DNA from: Paracoccaceae bacterium
GTDB lineage: Bacteria > Pseudomonadota > Alphaproteobacteria > Rhodobacterales > Rhodobacteraceae
DNA length: 41,421 nucleotides
Direction of reading: 5' to 3'
Assembly (NCBI GenBank): GCA_009920775.1
Contig: RFZI01000006.1
Coordinates: 1 to 41,421, forward strand
The position numbers were made by a program, and so were the translations under genes. A model generated the notes under the pieces. That model made no database searches. It had not been told where the DNA came from and saw only the letters and a list, made by a program, of their open reading frames with translations. Each line of letters starts with the position of its first letter. Positions within the stretch are counted from its first letter, which is position 1. Shown here piece by piece: positions 1 through 9,346 of the stretch.

Positions 1-1
1 C

Positions 2-100
2 ACGTCTCATGTAAATGTAGCAGGCTATGCTTACCCGACGCAGACCGGCTACGGCTCGGCAAACTTCAAATTGCAGCTAGACAAGACAACCCATGCGTGA
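2..100 (+). CDS. C-terminal fragment of an unknown protein (truncated by window edge)
   Basis: An open frame enters from the left edge and ends at a TGA at 98-100. The last residues read roughly VNVAGYAYPTQTGYGSANF, a low-complexity but protein-like tail rich in Gly, Tyr and Thr. The base composition resembles the AT-richer FRG gene that follows 59 bp downstream, so both may belong to the same acquired segment. No family is recognised and only 32 residues are visible, so it could be a chance frame. Confidence 0.35.
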   Translation, partial: TSHVNVAGYAYPTQTGYGSANFKLQLDKTTHA

Positions 101-159
101 AATGCATTAAAGGCAATTTCACCAACTCACAGTCTTGTGTCGCATGATAGGACAGGCAA

Positions 160-1004
160 TTGGCTCGTCCAATTACAAGTCTGACAGGATATGTTCGAAA
201 GATCTCTCTAGTGCGCGAAAGCCACAAGAGTAGACAAATCCTTTTTCGAGGGCACTCAAAAGCAAGCTACGAGGCCCTGCCTTCGGTTTTTCGAACAAAG
301 AACCATAGAAGCGCCGAGCACCTAATGCTAAGGCAGATCATCGCCGAACACCCCGGCGAATTTGCGAATGACCTTACGACTTTTGACAAATTGGTTCGCG
401 CCCAACACTATGGATTGCCCACAAGGCTTTTGGACGTGACAACCAATCCGCTCGTAGCGCTCTTTTTTGCCTGCAACACTAATCCAAGTGACAACGGAAA
501 AGTATTATTGATTACGCCAGATATTGAGAAACAAAAGTATTTTGATAGCGATTCAGTATCACTATTATCGAATCTAGCGTTCCTAACCCGCGGCCAAAAA
601 GAAGAGCTCTTTGAGGCAGCAAAGAAGATAAAGCTCAGCTCTCCCAAACTCCGGGCCGAAGCATTCTGTCAAGAGCTGATTGTCGATCGGCTGGCTCAAA
701 CCGTCAAAATGGAGAAACCCTACTTTCGACTAGAAGTAGACCCTTTTGATCTTGCATACGTCGTTTCGGTTACTCCTCGCAAGATTCACGCGAGGATCAA
801 GGCTCAAGAAGGTGCCTTCCTCCTGTTCGGAATAACCGAAAAAGAGAGTGGGAATCACATGAGCCACATGAAAGTAGAGCAAATCGAAATAAAATCGACC
901 TCAAAGGCAAAGATTATCGAAGAGCTTGAGACGATTGGAATAAGCCAGAAATCTCTCTTCCCCGAAATCTCAAGTGCCGCAGATCAAATAAAAAGAAGGT
1001 ATTC

Positions 1005-1008
<4 letters not shown>
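160..1008 (+). CDS. FRG-domain protein
   Basis: This is a 282-residue protein with an N-terminal FRG domain. The name-giving Phe-Arg-Gly lies at residues 29-31, followed by the conserved segment [20 protein letters not shown] (about 81-100) and an FFAC motif. FRG domains are uncharacterised biochemically but occur often in genomic islands and in some anti-phage or toxin-like contexts; that role is inference here. The start is a TTG at 160 preceded by AGGA (149-152). The gene is clearly AT-richer than everything to its right and uses codons such as AAA, ATA and TTT freely, which suggests horizontal acquisition. Its stop overlaps the convergent lepA stop by 4 bp. No partner gene is visible in the window. 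Confidence 0.8.
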
Positions 1009-2804
<1,796 letters not shown>

Positions 2805-2873
2805 GGGTATCTGGCTCTGTTTCAGAACGGGTCAATGACCGCGAACGCGCCATTTTGCAAGGGGAATGGCGTT

Positions 2874-2939
2874 GGTTTGGGCCTTGCGTCGTATGGTTTG
2901 GCGGATACCAATGGGCTGGCCAGAGGAAAGGCCCAAACC
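2874..2939 (+). promoter_or_regulatory. Perfect 12-bp inverted repeat abutting the DUF1989 start codon
   Basis: GGTTTGGGCCTT at 2874-2885 is an exact inverted copy of AAGGCCCAAACC at 2928-2939, with a 42-bp spacer, and the right arm ends at the base before the ATG at 2940. The right arm contains the ribosome-binding purines (AAAGG, 2927-2931), so an RNA hairpin could hide the translation start. As DNA, each arm carries GTTTGGGCC, a word also found at 6206-6214 and, nearly intact, at 8181-8189, so this may be a two-site operator. Function is inference. Confidence 0.5.
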
Positions 2940-3794
2940 ATGAAGCTGCAAAACCCCGCAACCCCTGCCCCTCACGACGCCGAGGCGCGCCGCGCGATCC
3001 GGCCGACGATCTGCTATCCGATCGACTCCCTGCCGATGCCCGACGTTGCGGCGATGCAGGCGGGCCGCAAGGGGGCGGAGAAGATCGGCGAGGTTCTGGT
3101 GCCGCCGCGCGATGCGCGGTGTATCGAGGCTCCGGCGGGCAGTTTCTTTCGCATCACCTGCACCGAAGGGGCGCAGGTGGGCGATCTCAATCTCTGGAAC
3201 GCCGCCGACCTGAAGGAACACTTCTTCTCGGGCAAGACCCGCGCCTTGCACGGCACGCACCTCTCGACCGGCGACAGGCTCTGGTCGCGCTTGCCCTTCA
3301 TGCGCCCAATGGCGACGATCATTGCCGATACGCTCGACTGGTATGGCTTTGACGCTTTCGGCGGCTCGGTGCATGACGTGATCGGCACGCGCTGCGATCC
3401 CTATACGGGGCGGCTCTTGAACGGGACGGACTATCACTATTGCTGCCATTCCAACCTAACGCGGGCCTTGGCCGATTTCGCTGGGCTGACGCTCACTGAT
3501 GCCGAGCCTTTGGTGCATGACGTCCTCAACGTCTTCATGTGCACAGGCTTTACCGCTGACACGCATCAGTATTTCATGAAGGCAAGCCCGGTGCGGCCGG
3601 GCGATTATCTCGAGTTCATGGCCGAGATTGATCTGGTCGTCGGCCTCTCCGCCTGCCCCGGCGGCGATTGCGGGGACGAGCATACGTCTGACAAGGCCTC
3701 CTGCCATCCCCTGTTGATCGAGGTGTTCCAGAACCCCGCCTTTGCCCATGAGGTGCCGCCGGTCAATGCATATGACCGCAGCCACGGGCGCTAG
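2940..3794 (+). CDS. DUF1989 / urea carboxylase-associated family protein
   Basis: This is a 284-residue protein of the DUF1989 family. Recognisable segments are APAGSFFRITC near residue 66, a GDLNLWN segment, FDAFGGSVHDVIGTRCDP, YHYCCHSNLTRAL and a C-terminal CPGGDCG. Several conserved Cys and His residues hint at a metal or thiol site, but no reaction is established for most members; some are linked to urea or amine carboxylation. The ATG at 2940 is chosen because upstream in-frame codons lie antisense to lepA, the protein matches the family from here, and AAAGG precedes it. It converges with argE (CTAG stop overlap) and sits beside the DoeA-like gene, so it probably helps process a nitrogen compound of that pathway. 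Confidence 0.8.
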   Translation: MKLQNPATPAPHDAEARRAIRPTICYPIDSLPMPDVAAMQAGRKGAEKIGEVLVPPRDARCIEAPAGSFFRITCTEGAQVGDLNLWNAADLKEHFFSGKTRALHGTHLSTGDRLWSRLPFMRPMATIIADTLDWYGFDAFGGSVHDVIGTRCDPYTGRLLNGTDYHYCCHSNLTRALADFAGLTLTDAEPLVHDVLNVFMCTGFTADTHQYFMKASPVRPGDYLEFMAEIDLVVGLSACPGGDCGDEHTSDKASCHPLLIEVFQNPAFAHEVPPVNAYDRSHGR

Positions 3795-4957
3795 CGGCTG
3801 AGGCGGTCGCCCAGTTTCACCAGCATATCGCAGCAAAGCGCAAGCTGGTCGCGGGAAAGGAATTCGTCGGGTTTGTGCGCCTGACGGATCGAACCGGGGC
3901 CACAGACGACAACGTGGCTTCCGAGCGCCTGAAAGAGGCCCGCCTCGGTGCCGAAAGGCACGGTTTCGGCGCTGTTGGCGCCGGTGAGTTCGGCCACAAG
4001 CTCGCGGGCGGCGTTGTGTTCCATCGGCTCAAGGCCCGCGACCTCGCCAATCGCCGTTGTGCTGATCGAGGCAGAAGGATGGACGCGGCGCATGGCGGGG
4101 AGGAGTTCCTCTTCGCAATAGCGGCCGATCTCGGACTTGACGAAATCGGCATCGGAAACCTGCACGGGGCGCATTTCCCAATCGACCTCGGCCTTACCGA
4201 CGATGACGTTATGGGCGACCCCGCCCGAGATGCGGCCGATGTTGATCGTCGTATGGGGCGGGTCAAAGCGGCTGGCCGCAGGCGTGCGGGCGACGAGGCC
4301 CTCGCGCAGCGACATGAGGCGGCTCACATAGCGCACGGCATATTCGGCGGCATTCACACCCAGATCGGGAGCCGAGCCGTGGCCTTCGAGGCCGGTGAAG
4401 CGGGTGGTGTATTCGTAGCAGCCCTTGTGGCCTTCGATGATCTTCATCTCGGTGGGCTCACCGATGATGGCGATATCGGGGACGATGCCGCGGGCCTCGA
4501 GGTCTTTCACGAGGTGGCTCGCGCCGAGGCAGCCGGTTTCCTCGTCATGGGTGAAGGCGAAATGCAGCGGACGCTTGAGGGCCGCGGGATCGACGCTTTC
4601 GGCCAAGGCCATGGCGGCGGCGATAAAGCCCTTCATGTCGCAAGTGCCGCGCCCGTAGAGGAGGCCCTCGGCCTCGGACAGCGCGAAGGGATCGGTCGTC
4701 CAGTCCTGATCCGTGACGGGGACCACATCAGTGTGGCCTGAGAGGAGGACACCGCCCTTCACATCCGGCCCGAGGGTCGCGAAGACATTGGCCTTCTCGC
4801 CCGTCTCGTCGCGGGTGATGATGACGCGGGCGCCGAGGGCGGCGAGGCGCTCGGCGAGGTAGTCGATCATCGCGAGGTTGCTGTCGGTCGAGATTGTTGG
4901 AAAAGCGATGAGATCGCGGAGGATCTCGACCGAGCGTTCTGTCAGGGCGGCGCTCAT
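3791..4957 (-). CDS. argE: ArgE-type M20 deacetylase (acetylornithine deacetylase family)
   Basis: This 388-residue M20 metallopeptidase has the canonical zinc motifs: SGHTDVVPV (His), GRGTCDMKG (bridging Asp), THDEETGCLGA (catalytic Glu-Glu) and a C-terminal AHKPDEF His. Family members remove acetyl groups from N-acetylornithine or related N-acetyl diamino acids. The ATG at 4957 lies 2 bp after the TGA of the DoeA-like gene, so the pair is translationally coupled. That coupling suggests the physiological substrate may be N-acetyl-2,4-diaminobutyrate, the product of ectoine hydrolysis, rather than acetylornithine; this is inference. Canonical ectoine clusters use a different fold (DoeB/EutE, AstE-like) for this step. 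A plain ArgE role in arginine synthesis is the alternative. Confidence 0.85.
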   Translation of the reverse strand: MSAALTERSVEILRDLIAFPTISTDSNLAMIDYLAERLAALGARVIITRDETGEKANVFATLGPDVKGGVLLSGHTDVVPVTDQDWTTDPFALSEAEGLLYGRGTCDMKGFIAAAMALAESVDPAALKRPLHFAFTHDEETGCLGASHLVKDLEARGIVPDIAIIGEPTEMKIIEGHKGCYEYTTRFTGLEGHGSAPDLGVNAAEYAVRYVSRLMSLREGLVARTPAASRFDPPHTTINIGRISGGVAHNVIVGKAEVDWEMRPVQVSDADFVKSEIGRYCEEELLPAMRRVHPSASISTTAIGEVAGLEPMEHNAARELVAELTGANSAETVPFGTEAGLFQALGSHVVVCGPGSIRQAHKPDEFLSRDQLALCCDMLVKLGDRLSR

Positions 4958-4959
4958 CG

Positions 4960-6144
4960 TCAATCCTTCACGAAGAGCTTGCGCGGGCGGTGGCAGAAGG
5001 GCTCGGCCGCGCCGCTTTCGCGGATCAGGATCGGCTCGGTGATCTCGAGGCCCCATGTCGGCTGCCAGATGCCGGGCATGAAGTGGAAGGCCATGCCCGG
5101 TTCGAGCACGGTCTCGTCCTCGGAGCGGAGCGAGATGGTGCGCTCGCCCCAGTCGGGCGGGTAGCTCAGGCCGATGGGATAGCCGCAGCGGGCGCCGCGG
5201 GTGATGCCCGCCTTTTCCAGAACACCGCCCAGCGCATTGGCGATATCGCAGGCGCGGTTGCCGGCGCGGGCGGCGTCAAGCCCTGCCTCGAGGCCTTCGA
5301 CCAGCGCCGCTTCGGCGCGGATCATGTCGTCAGGGGGCGTGCCGAGAAAAACGGTGCGGCAGAAGGGCGTGTGATAGCGGCGGTAGACGCCTGCCAGCTC
5401 GAAAAAGGTGCATTCGCCGCGCTTCAGCGTCTCGCCGTCCCAAGTCAGGTGGGGGGCCGAGGCATCGGCGCCGGAGGGGCACATCGGCACAATCGCGGGA
5501 TAATCGCCCCAGTGGCCTTCGGCGCCGGTCAGGGCATCGGCATAGATCGAGGCGACAAGTTCGTTCTTCTTCAGGCCCGGCTCGGCGCGGTCGATCGCCC
5601 CGTCGATCATCTTTTCCGCGATCCGCGCGGCGCGGCGCATGAAGGCGATCTCCTCGTCAGATTTCACCGCCCGCTGCCAGTTCACAAGGGCGGTGGCGTC
5701 GATGATATCGGCACTGGGGAGTTCGGCCAGAAGGGTCGTATAAGCCTTGGCCGAGAAATAGTAGTTCTCCATCTCGACACCGATGCGGGCCTTTTCAAAG
5801 CCGAGTTCCTTCAGCAGAGCGGCAAGGTGCTGCATCGGGTGGCGGACGGTCGATTGCACATATTGGTCGCCATAGGGGCGCAGGCTGGCCTCGGAAAGCC
5901 ATGCCGTGCGGCGTGCGCCGTTGGCGTCCATGTTGCGGCCCCACCAGACGGGCTCGCCCTCCATCCCGAGGATCACGCCTTGGTGGACGTAGAAAGACCA
6001 GCCGTCATAGCCGGTGAGCCAAGCCATGTTGGAAGGGTCTTCGACGAACATCACATCGACCCCCGCCTTGGCCATCGCCGCGCGGGTTTTGGCGATGCGG
6101 CGGTCGTATTCGCGGGTCGTGAACGCGGGATTGGCGGCAGGCAT
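4960..6144 (-). CDS. doeA: DoeA/EutD-like ectoine hydrolase (M24 fold, creatinase-like)
   Basis: This 394-residue pita-bread-fold protein strongly resembles DoeA/EutD: LTGYDGWSFYVHQ near 43-55, DANGARRT, IGVEMENYYFSA near 121-131, LVNWQRAVKS and GADASAPHLTW ending near 235. At the positions where metal-dependent M24 enzymes have two Asp ligands it has Glu249 and Pro260, so it should be metal-free, as in ectoine hydrolase and creatinase. His232 lies where creatinase-type enzymes have their catalytic His (inference). The expected reaction is opening of the ectoine ring to N-acetyl-2,4-diaminobutyrate in the cytoplasm. The ATG at 6144 has a GGGGGAAA Shine-Dalgarno. It is first of an operon with argE and divergent from the transaminase. 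Substrate specificity within the family could differ. Confidence 0.82.
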   Translation of the reverse strand: MPAANPAFTTREYDRRIAKTRAAMAKAGVDVMFVEDPSNMAWLTGYDGWSFYVHQGVILGMEGEPVWWGRNMDANGARRTAWLSEASLRPYGDQYVQSTVRHPMQHLAALLKELGFEKARIGVEMENYYFSAKAYTTLLAELPSADIIDATALVNWQRAVKSDEEIAFMRRAARIAEKMIDGAIDRAEPGLKKNELVASIYADALTGAEGHWGDYPAIVPMCPSGADASAPHLTWDGETLKRGECTFFELAGVYRRYHTPFCRTVFLGTPPDDMIRAEAALVEGLEAGLDAARAGNRACDIANALGGVLEKAGITRGARCGYPIGLSYPPDWGERTISLRSEDETVLEPGMAFHFMPGIWQPTWGLEITEPILIRESGAAEPFCHRPRKLFVKD

Positions 6145-6205
6145 GTCGGTTTCCCCCTTTGGCGCGCCGCTCCATCTGGTTGACCTCGGGGCAGCTTTGC
6201 TTTGT

Positions 6206-6214
6206 GTTTGGGCC
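6206..6214 (+). promoter_or_regulatory. GTTTGGGCC word in the doeA/transaminase divergent promoter region
   Basis: GTTTGGGCC lies in the 154-bp region between the divergent doeA and transaminase starts, inside a wider imperfect palindrome running from GTGTT (6204 onward) to AACAC near 6223. The same word occurs twice before the DUF1989 gene, and its first eight bases recur inverted before the AsnC and ammonia-lyase genes. Proposed as an operator half-site for the cluster's AsnC-type regulator; this is inference from recurrence only. Confidence 0.35.
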
Positions 6215-6298
6215 AACTTAACACCGATCCGCGGTTTGTCTGCAAACGGGCGACACTTGGTGGCTCGCAAGCGTCGGGAAATTCAGAAGGAAGAAGAG

Positions 6299-7669
6299 AT
6301 GCTCCACAACGACCAACTGGAAAAATGGGATCGGGAGAATTTCTTTCACCCTTCGACGCATCTGGCCGAGTTCGCCCGCGGGAACCTGCCGCAGCGGGTG
6401 ATCCGCACCGCTTCGGGCGTATTCATCGAGGATCGGGACGGGCGGAAACTGCTCGACGCTTTTGCGGGGCTTTATTGCGTGAACGTGGGCTATGGCCGCC
6501 AAGAGATCGCCGAGGCGATTGCCGAGCAGGCCCGCGAGCTGGCCTATTATCACGCCTATGCGGGGCATGGGTCGGAGGCCTCGATCACGCTGGCCAAAAT
6601 GGTTCTCGACCGTGCGCCGGATCATATGTCGAAGGTCTATTTCGGGCTGGGCGGGTCGGACGCGAACGAGACCAACGTCAAATTGATCTGGTATTACAAC
6701 AACATCCTCGGACGGCCCGAGAAGAAGAAGATCATCTCGCGCTGGCGCGGCTATCATGGGTCGGGGCTTGTGACCGGATCGCTCACCGGCCTTGAGCTTT
6801 TCCACAAGAAATTCGATCTGCCGCTGAGCCAAGTCGTCCATACCGAGGCCGCCTATTACCTGCGCCGCGCCGATCGCGGGATGAGCGAAGAGGCCTATGT
6901 GGCGCATCTCGTGGCCGAGCTCGAGGCGCTCATCGCCCGCGAAGGGGCCGATACCATCGCCGCTTTCATCGGCGAGCCGGTGATGGGCACGGGCGGGATC
7001 GTGCCGCCGCCTGCGGGCTATTGGCCGGCGATCCAGAAGGTTCTCGACAAGCATGACATCCTGCTTGTGGCCGACGAGGTGGTGACGGGCTTTGGTCGGA
7101 CGGGCTCGATGTTTGGCTCCGATCACTGCGGGATGCGCCCCGATATCATCACCATCGCCAAGGGCCTCACCTCGGCCTATGCGCCGCTGTCGGGGTCGAT
7201 CATTTCCGACAAGGTCTGGAAGGTTCTGGAGCAGGGCACCGACGAGAACGGCCCCATCGGCCACGGCTGGACCTATTCGGCGCATCCCATCGGGGCGGCG
7301 GCGGGGGTTGCAAACCTGAGGCTCATCGACGATCTGAACCTGCTCGCCAATGTGCGCGAGACCGGCGCCTATTTCCGCGCGGCGATGGCCGATGCCTTGG
7401 CGGATCATCCGCAGGTGGGCGAGGTGCGCGGCGAGGGGATGCTTTGCGCGGTCGAGTTCATGGAGGACAAGGCGGCGGGCCGCTTCTATGAGCCTGCGGG
7501 CAAGGTCGGGCCCAAACTTGCAGCGCATATGCTGGAAAGCGGCGTCATCGCGCGGGCCATGCCGCAGGGCGATATCCTCGGCTTTGCCCCGCCCTTCTGC
7601 CTGACGCGGGCGGAAGCCGATCAGGTGGTCGGTGCGACAGCCGCAGCGGTGAAGGCTGTTTTGGGCTAG
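6299..7669 (+). CDS. Class III PLP aminotransferase, DoeD-like
   Basis: This 456-residue class III (omega) transaminase starts at the ATG at 6299 after AAGGAAG. Visible features are FFHPSTHLAEFARG at 15-28, YCVNVGYGR, the cofactor segment GLGGSDANET (116-124), DEVVTGFGRTG, and Lys288 in TIAKGLTSAY as the Schiff-base lysine. It resembles the DoeD/Atf transaminases of ectoine clusters, which convert 2,4-diaminobutyrate to aspartate semialdehyde. It diverges from the DoeA-like gene, with promoters in the shared region 6145-6298, and its stop overlaps that of the AsnC regulator at a CTAG. Close relatives also use other omega-amino donors such as taurine, beta-alanine and putrescine, so the substrate rests on context. 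Confidence 0.85.
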   Translation: MLHNDQLEKWDRENFFHPSTHLAEFARGNLPQRVIRTASGVFIEDRDGRKLLDAFAGLYCVNVGYGRQEIAEAIAEQARELAYYHAYAGHGSEASITLAKMVLDRAPDHMSKVYFGLGGSDANETNVKLIWYYNNILGRPEKKKIISRWRGYHGSGLVTGSLTGLELFHKKFDLPLSQVVHTEAAYYLRRADRGMSEEAYVAHLVAELEALIAREGADTIAAFIGEPVMGTGGIVPPPAGYWPAIQKVLDKHDILLVADEVVTGFGRTGSMFGSDHCGMRPDIITIAKGLTSAYAPLSGSIISDKVWKVLEQGTDENGPIGHGWTYSAHPIGAAAGVANLRLIDDLNLLANVRETGAYFRAAMADALADHPQVGEVRGEGMLCAVEFMEDKAAGRFYEPAGKVGPKLAAHMLESGVIARAMPQGDILGFAPPFCLTRAEADQVVGATAAAVKAVLG

Positions 7670-8148
7670 ATCGGCAGGCTCAGGCCGACTTTCGTCCGCT
7701 CCATCGAGACCGATGTCCGAAATCTTCGGACATTGGAATCCTCGAAGAACAGCCGGTGGGTCAAAGCCTCGAAATCCTGCATATCCTTGGCGGTGCAGAT
7801 CAGGATGAAGTCGGCCTCGCCCGTCACATAATAGCATTGCTGCACCTGCGGCTCGCCGCGCACGCGCTTGCGGAAGGCGTCGAGCTGGACCAGCGACTCG
7901 CGCTCAAGCTCGACCAGCACAACAAAGGTCATCTTGGTATCAAAGCCGGCCGGATTGAGCACGGCGATCTCTTTTTCGATCAACTGCGCGTCGCGCAGCT
8001 TCTTGACCCGCCGCTGGACGGAAGGGACCGAGAGGGCGCAGAGCTCGGCCAGTTGTTCAAGGCCAATGCGGCAATCTTCCTGCAGCTGGCGCAGGATAAT
8101 CATATCGGCCTTGTCGAGAGGGGGCATTTCGAGTTTTCCGATCAACAT
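7666..8148 (-). CDS. Lrp/AsnC-family transcriptional regulator
   Basis: This protein is up to 160 residues, with an N-terminal winged helix-turn-helix (from LDKADMIILRQLQEDCRIG to VQRRVKKL) and a C-terminal RAM ligand-binding domain including YYVTGEADFILI. Two starts are possible: 8148, or 8127 giving MPPLDKAD. The latter has GGAAAA upstream and fits family length better (153 residues). AsnC-type regulators usually sense an amino acid and control adjacent genes; ectoine clusters commonly carry one (DoeX/AsnC), so a diamino acid inducer is plausible. It is divergent from the ammonia-lyase gene and convergent with the transaminase, a typical autoregulatory location. Confidence 0.88.
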   Translation of the reverse strand: MLIGKLEMPPLDKADMIILRQLQEDCRIGLEQLAELCALSVPSVQRRVKKLRDAQLIEKEIAVLNPAGFDTKMTFVVLVELERESLVQLDAFRKRVRGEPQVQQCYYVTGEADFILICTAKDMQDFEALTHRLFFEDSNVRRFRTSVSMERTKVGLSLPI

Positions 8149-8180
8149 TTATGGGTTTCGCGCAAGATATTCTCGTAAAT

Positions 8181-8189
8181 AGCCCAAAC
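8181..8189 (-). promoter_or_regulatory. AGCCCAAAC word between AsnC regulator and ammonia-lyase genes
   Basis: AGCCCAAAC (minus strand GTTTGGGCT) matches eight of nine bases of the GTTTGGGCC word at 2875-2883, 2931-2939 (inverted) and 6206-6214. It lies inside a TTCTC...GAGAA inverted pair (about 8170-8196) in the divergent region 8128-8290. Candidate AsnC operator, inferred from recurrence. Confidence 0.35.
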
Positions 8190-8290
8190 TAAGAGAAAAC
8201 AAAGCCAAATTTCCGTGCCAAGCTGATGAGAACCGCTCGCGGGCCTGCCAGCCCATTCGGATGAATTGGAGTGGAGACTGGGGAACTGAA

Positions 8291-9346
8291 TTGAAGCTCG
8301 TCACCAACCCTTTCCGCGGCGGATCCGAGCCGCTCCATCCCGAGGCCCCCTACCCTTCGGTCGCGGCGCAGCGGGTGGCGGACCTTCTGGGCCAGTGCCC
8401 AGTGCATATGGAAACCCCGCTCTGCGCCGCGCCTGATCTGGCGGAGGCGGCGGGCGTGGCCGGTCTCTGGATCAAGGACGAGCGCGGACGGATGGGGCTT
8501 GGCAGCTTCAAGGCGCTGGGGGCGGCCTATGTGATCGCCCGCCATGCGGCCGATAAAGGGGCAAAGCCCGGACGCGCGACCCTTAAGGGCGAGACCTATG
8601 TAACCGCCTCGGCGGGCAATCACGGGATGTCTGTCGCGGCAGGGGCGCGGCTCTTCAGGGCGAAATCGGTGGTCTATATCGCCGAAACGGTGCCCGAGGT
8701 TTTCGCCGTGCGGCTCGCCGCCAAGGGCGCCGAGGTGCGGCGCGAGGGGGTGGATTATGCGGCCTCGATGGTTGCCGCGCAGAAGGCGGCCAAGGACGAG
8801 GGGCTATCGCTGCTCTCCGACAGTTCGTGGGCAGGCTATACCGAGCTGCCGCACATCCTGATGGAAGGCTATCTGCAGATGGCCGCCGAGGCGGTGAAGC
8901 GGTTTTCGGGGGTCCCGACGCATATTTTTCTGCAAGCAGGCGTTGGCGGGCTGGCCGGTGCCGTGGCCGCCTATGCCCGCACGGTCTGGGGCAAGGCGCC
9001 CAAGATCATCGTCGTCGAACCAGAGGCGGCGGCGGGGTTGCAGGCCTCGATCGAGGCGGGGCATTCGGTGGTGGCCGCCGGCCCTGACAGCATCATGGGG
9101 CGGCTCGATTGCAAGGAGCCGTCACTCATCGCCCTGAACGGATTGGCGCGGGACGCCGACCTGTTCCTCACGCTCTCGGACGCGCAGGTGGAGGCGCAGC
9201 TCGGGGCGCTGAGGGACGCGGGCTTTGCCACGACCGCTTCGGGCGGTGCGGGGGTAGCCGCGGTGCTTGACCCGCAGGCGCGGGCGGCCGTGGGCCTCGG
9301 GCCCGAAGCGCGGATTCTCACCTTCCTGTCGGAGATGCCGGAATGA
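8291..9346 (+). CDS. Diaminopropionate ammonia-lyase-like PLP enzyme (fold type II)
   Basis: This is a fold-type-II PLP enzyme of about 351 residues. The lysine anchor is GSFKALGAAY (Lys74); TASAGNHGMSVA binds substrate carboxylate, LQAGVGGLAG binds phosphate, and SDSSWAGYTELP is typical of the YgeX/diaminopropionate ammonia-lyase branch. It should eliminate ammonia or water from a 2,3-diamino or beta-hydroxy amino acid. In eut-type ectoine clusters EutB, a related PLP lyase, is thought to act on hydroxyectoine-derived hydroxy-diaminobutyrate, and this gene may fill that slot (inference). The TTG at 8291 with upstream GGAG/GGGGA is preferred; an in-frame ATG at 8261 lacks a ribosome-binding site. 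Its stop overlaps the next start (ATGA, 9343-9346), showing translational coupling. Confidence 0.8.
   Translation: MKLVTNPFRGGSEPLHPEAPYPSVAAQRVADLLGQCPVHMETPLCAAPDLAEAAGVAGLWIKDERGRMGLGSFKALGAAYVIARHAADKGAKPGRATLKGETYVTASAGNHGMSVAAGARLFRAKSVVYIAETVPEVFAVRLAAKGAEVRREGVDYAASMVAAQKAAKDEGLSLLSDSSWAGYTELPHILMEGYLQMAAEAVKRFSGVPTHIFLQAGVGGLAGAVAAYARTVWGKAPKIIVVEPEAAAGLQASIEAGHSVVAAGPDSIMGRLDCKEPSLIALNGLARDADLFLTLSDAQVEAQLGALRDAGFATTASGGAGVAAVLDPQARAAVGLGPEARILTFLSEMPE

Noticed and set aside
6218-7837. 539-residue minus-strand frame across the transaminase gene
   Set aside because: The plus strand encodes an intact class III transaminase; the antisense frame is Arg/His/Asp-rich with no family resemblance.
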